Below, piece by piece: positions 6,814 to 6,858 of a stretch of 6,858 nt of DNA. Source of the DNA: DATJYV01 sp035499415 (lineage in GTDB: Bacteria > Bacteroidota > Ignavibacteria > UBA10030); contig DATJYV010000034.1 in assembly GCA_035499415.1 (NCBI GenBank), forward strand, positions 1 to 6,858. The letters are read 5' to 3'. The notes under the pieces are model-generated. The model searched no databases. It worked only from the letters and a program-made list of their open reading frames with translations, and was not told the DNA's origin. Each line of letters opens with the position of its first letter. The first letter of the stretch is position 1. The position numbers and the translations under genes were made by a program.

Positions 6814-6858
6814 CTAAATCGAGTATTTCTTAACGATATCGGATGGAATGTTCGCGGC
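6814..6858 (-). CDS. Possible C-terminal end of an upstream minus-strand gene (partial)
   Basis: The minus strand from the window edge reads AANIPSDIVKKYSI and then TAG at 6816-6814. The composition would suit the end of a protein, and the gene would point the same way as the operon, about 380 nt before its promoter. Fourteen codons are far too few to identify anything, and the other frames are not excluded. Copy B of the 12-bp repeat (6828-6839) falls inside it. Confidence 0.2.
   Translation of the reverse strand, partial: AANIPSDIVKKYSI
6828..6839 (+). repeat. 12-bp inverted repeat, copy B
   Basis: TCTTAACGATAT, identical to the minus strand at 6438-6449 and about 380 bp away from it. The adjoining bases extend it into the short palindrome CGATATCG (6834-6841). 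Two distant copies of one binding site could allow DNA looping, but there is no direct evidence for that here. Confidence 0.35.

Larger units (their letters stand above)
6431..6858. other. Upstream region without a well-supported gene
   Basis: This stretch has lower GC and no long open frame on either strand that looks like a protein I recognise. It holds the two copies of a 12-bp inverted repeat (6438-6449 and 6828-6839), a perfect 10-bp palindrome AACGATCGTT (6644-6653), a short inverted repeat TAATC-GAG-GATTA (6678-6690), a direct repeat of CTAAATCG (6799-6806 and 6814-6821), three adjacent micro-ORFs on the plus strand (6500-6802), and a possible gene end on the minus strand (6814-6858). 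I see no tRNA, no clear terminator and no insertion-sequence ends. Confidence 0.6.

Overview
The window carries one tightly packed operon on the minus strand. Transcription order runs from high to low coordinates: a LacI-family regulator (6371-5313), a secreted GH13 alpha-amylase/neopullulanase-like enzyme (5304-3445), a parvulin/SurA-type lipoprotein chaperone (3448-1766) and a TonB-dependent outer-membrane receptor (1749 to the window edge, incomplete). Gaps are 8 nt, a 4-nt ATGA overlap, and 16 nt. No terminator or promoter-sized gap separates the genes, so they are probably co-transcribed.

The likely host is a Gram-negative of the Bacteroidota/Chlorobi/Ignavibacteria branch. Three observations support this. 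The receptor opens with a carboxypeptidase-regulatory-like domain followed by a plug, an architecture typical of that branch. The promoter in front of lacI combines TTGACA with TAAATTTG, which fits the Bacteroidota -7 consensus TAnnTTTG. A lipoprotein foldase sits beside the outer-membrane receptor. The coding DNA is moderately GC-rich, and at least the receptor gene has a good Shine-Dalgarno. That points to the Ignavibacteria side more than to Bacteroides proper, but this is inference.

Region by region: 1-1749 is the N-terminal 583 residues of the receptor. 1766-3448 is a 560-residue lipoprotein with two SurA_N/parvulin-like modules, both lacking the usual parvulin histidines. 3445-5304 is a 619-residue exported GH13 enzyme with all catalytic residues present. 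5313-6371 is the regulator, starting at TTG. 6372-6430 holds its promoter and an abutting palindrome that could be an operator. 6431-6858 has no gene I can support well: it contains a half of a 12-bp inverted repeat at each end, three head-to-tail micro-ORFs on the plus strand, and possibly the last 14 codons of another minus-strand gene.

Working model: the regulator senses a sugar, probably an alpha-glucan breakdown product, and controls a locus that cuts alpha-glucan outside the cytoplasm (GH13), imports oligosaccharide through the receptor, and supplies a periplasmic chaperone. No SusD-like partner is seen in the window. I see no mobile element, CRISPR array, tRNA or rRNA.
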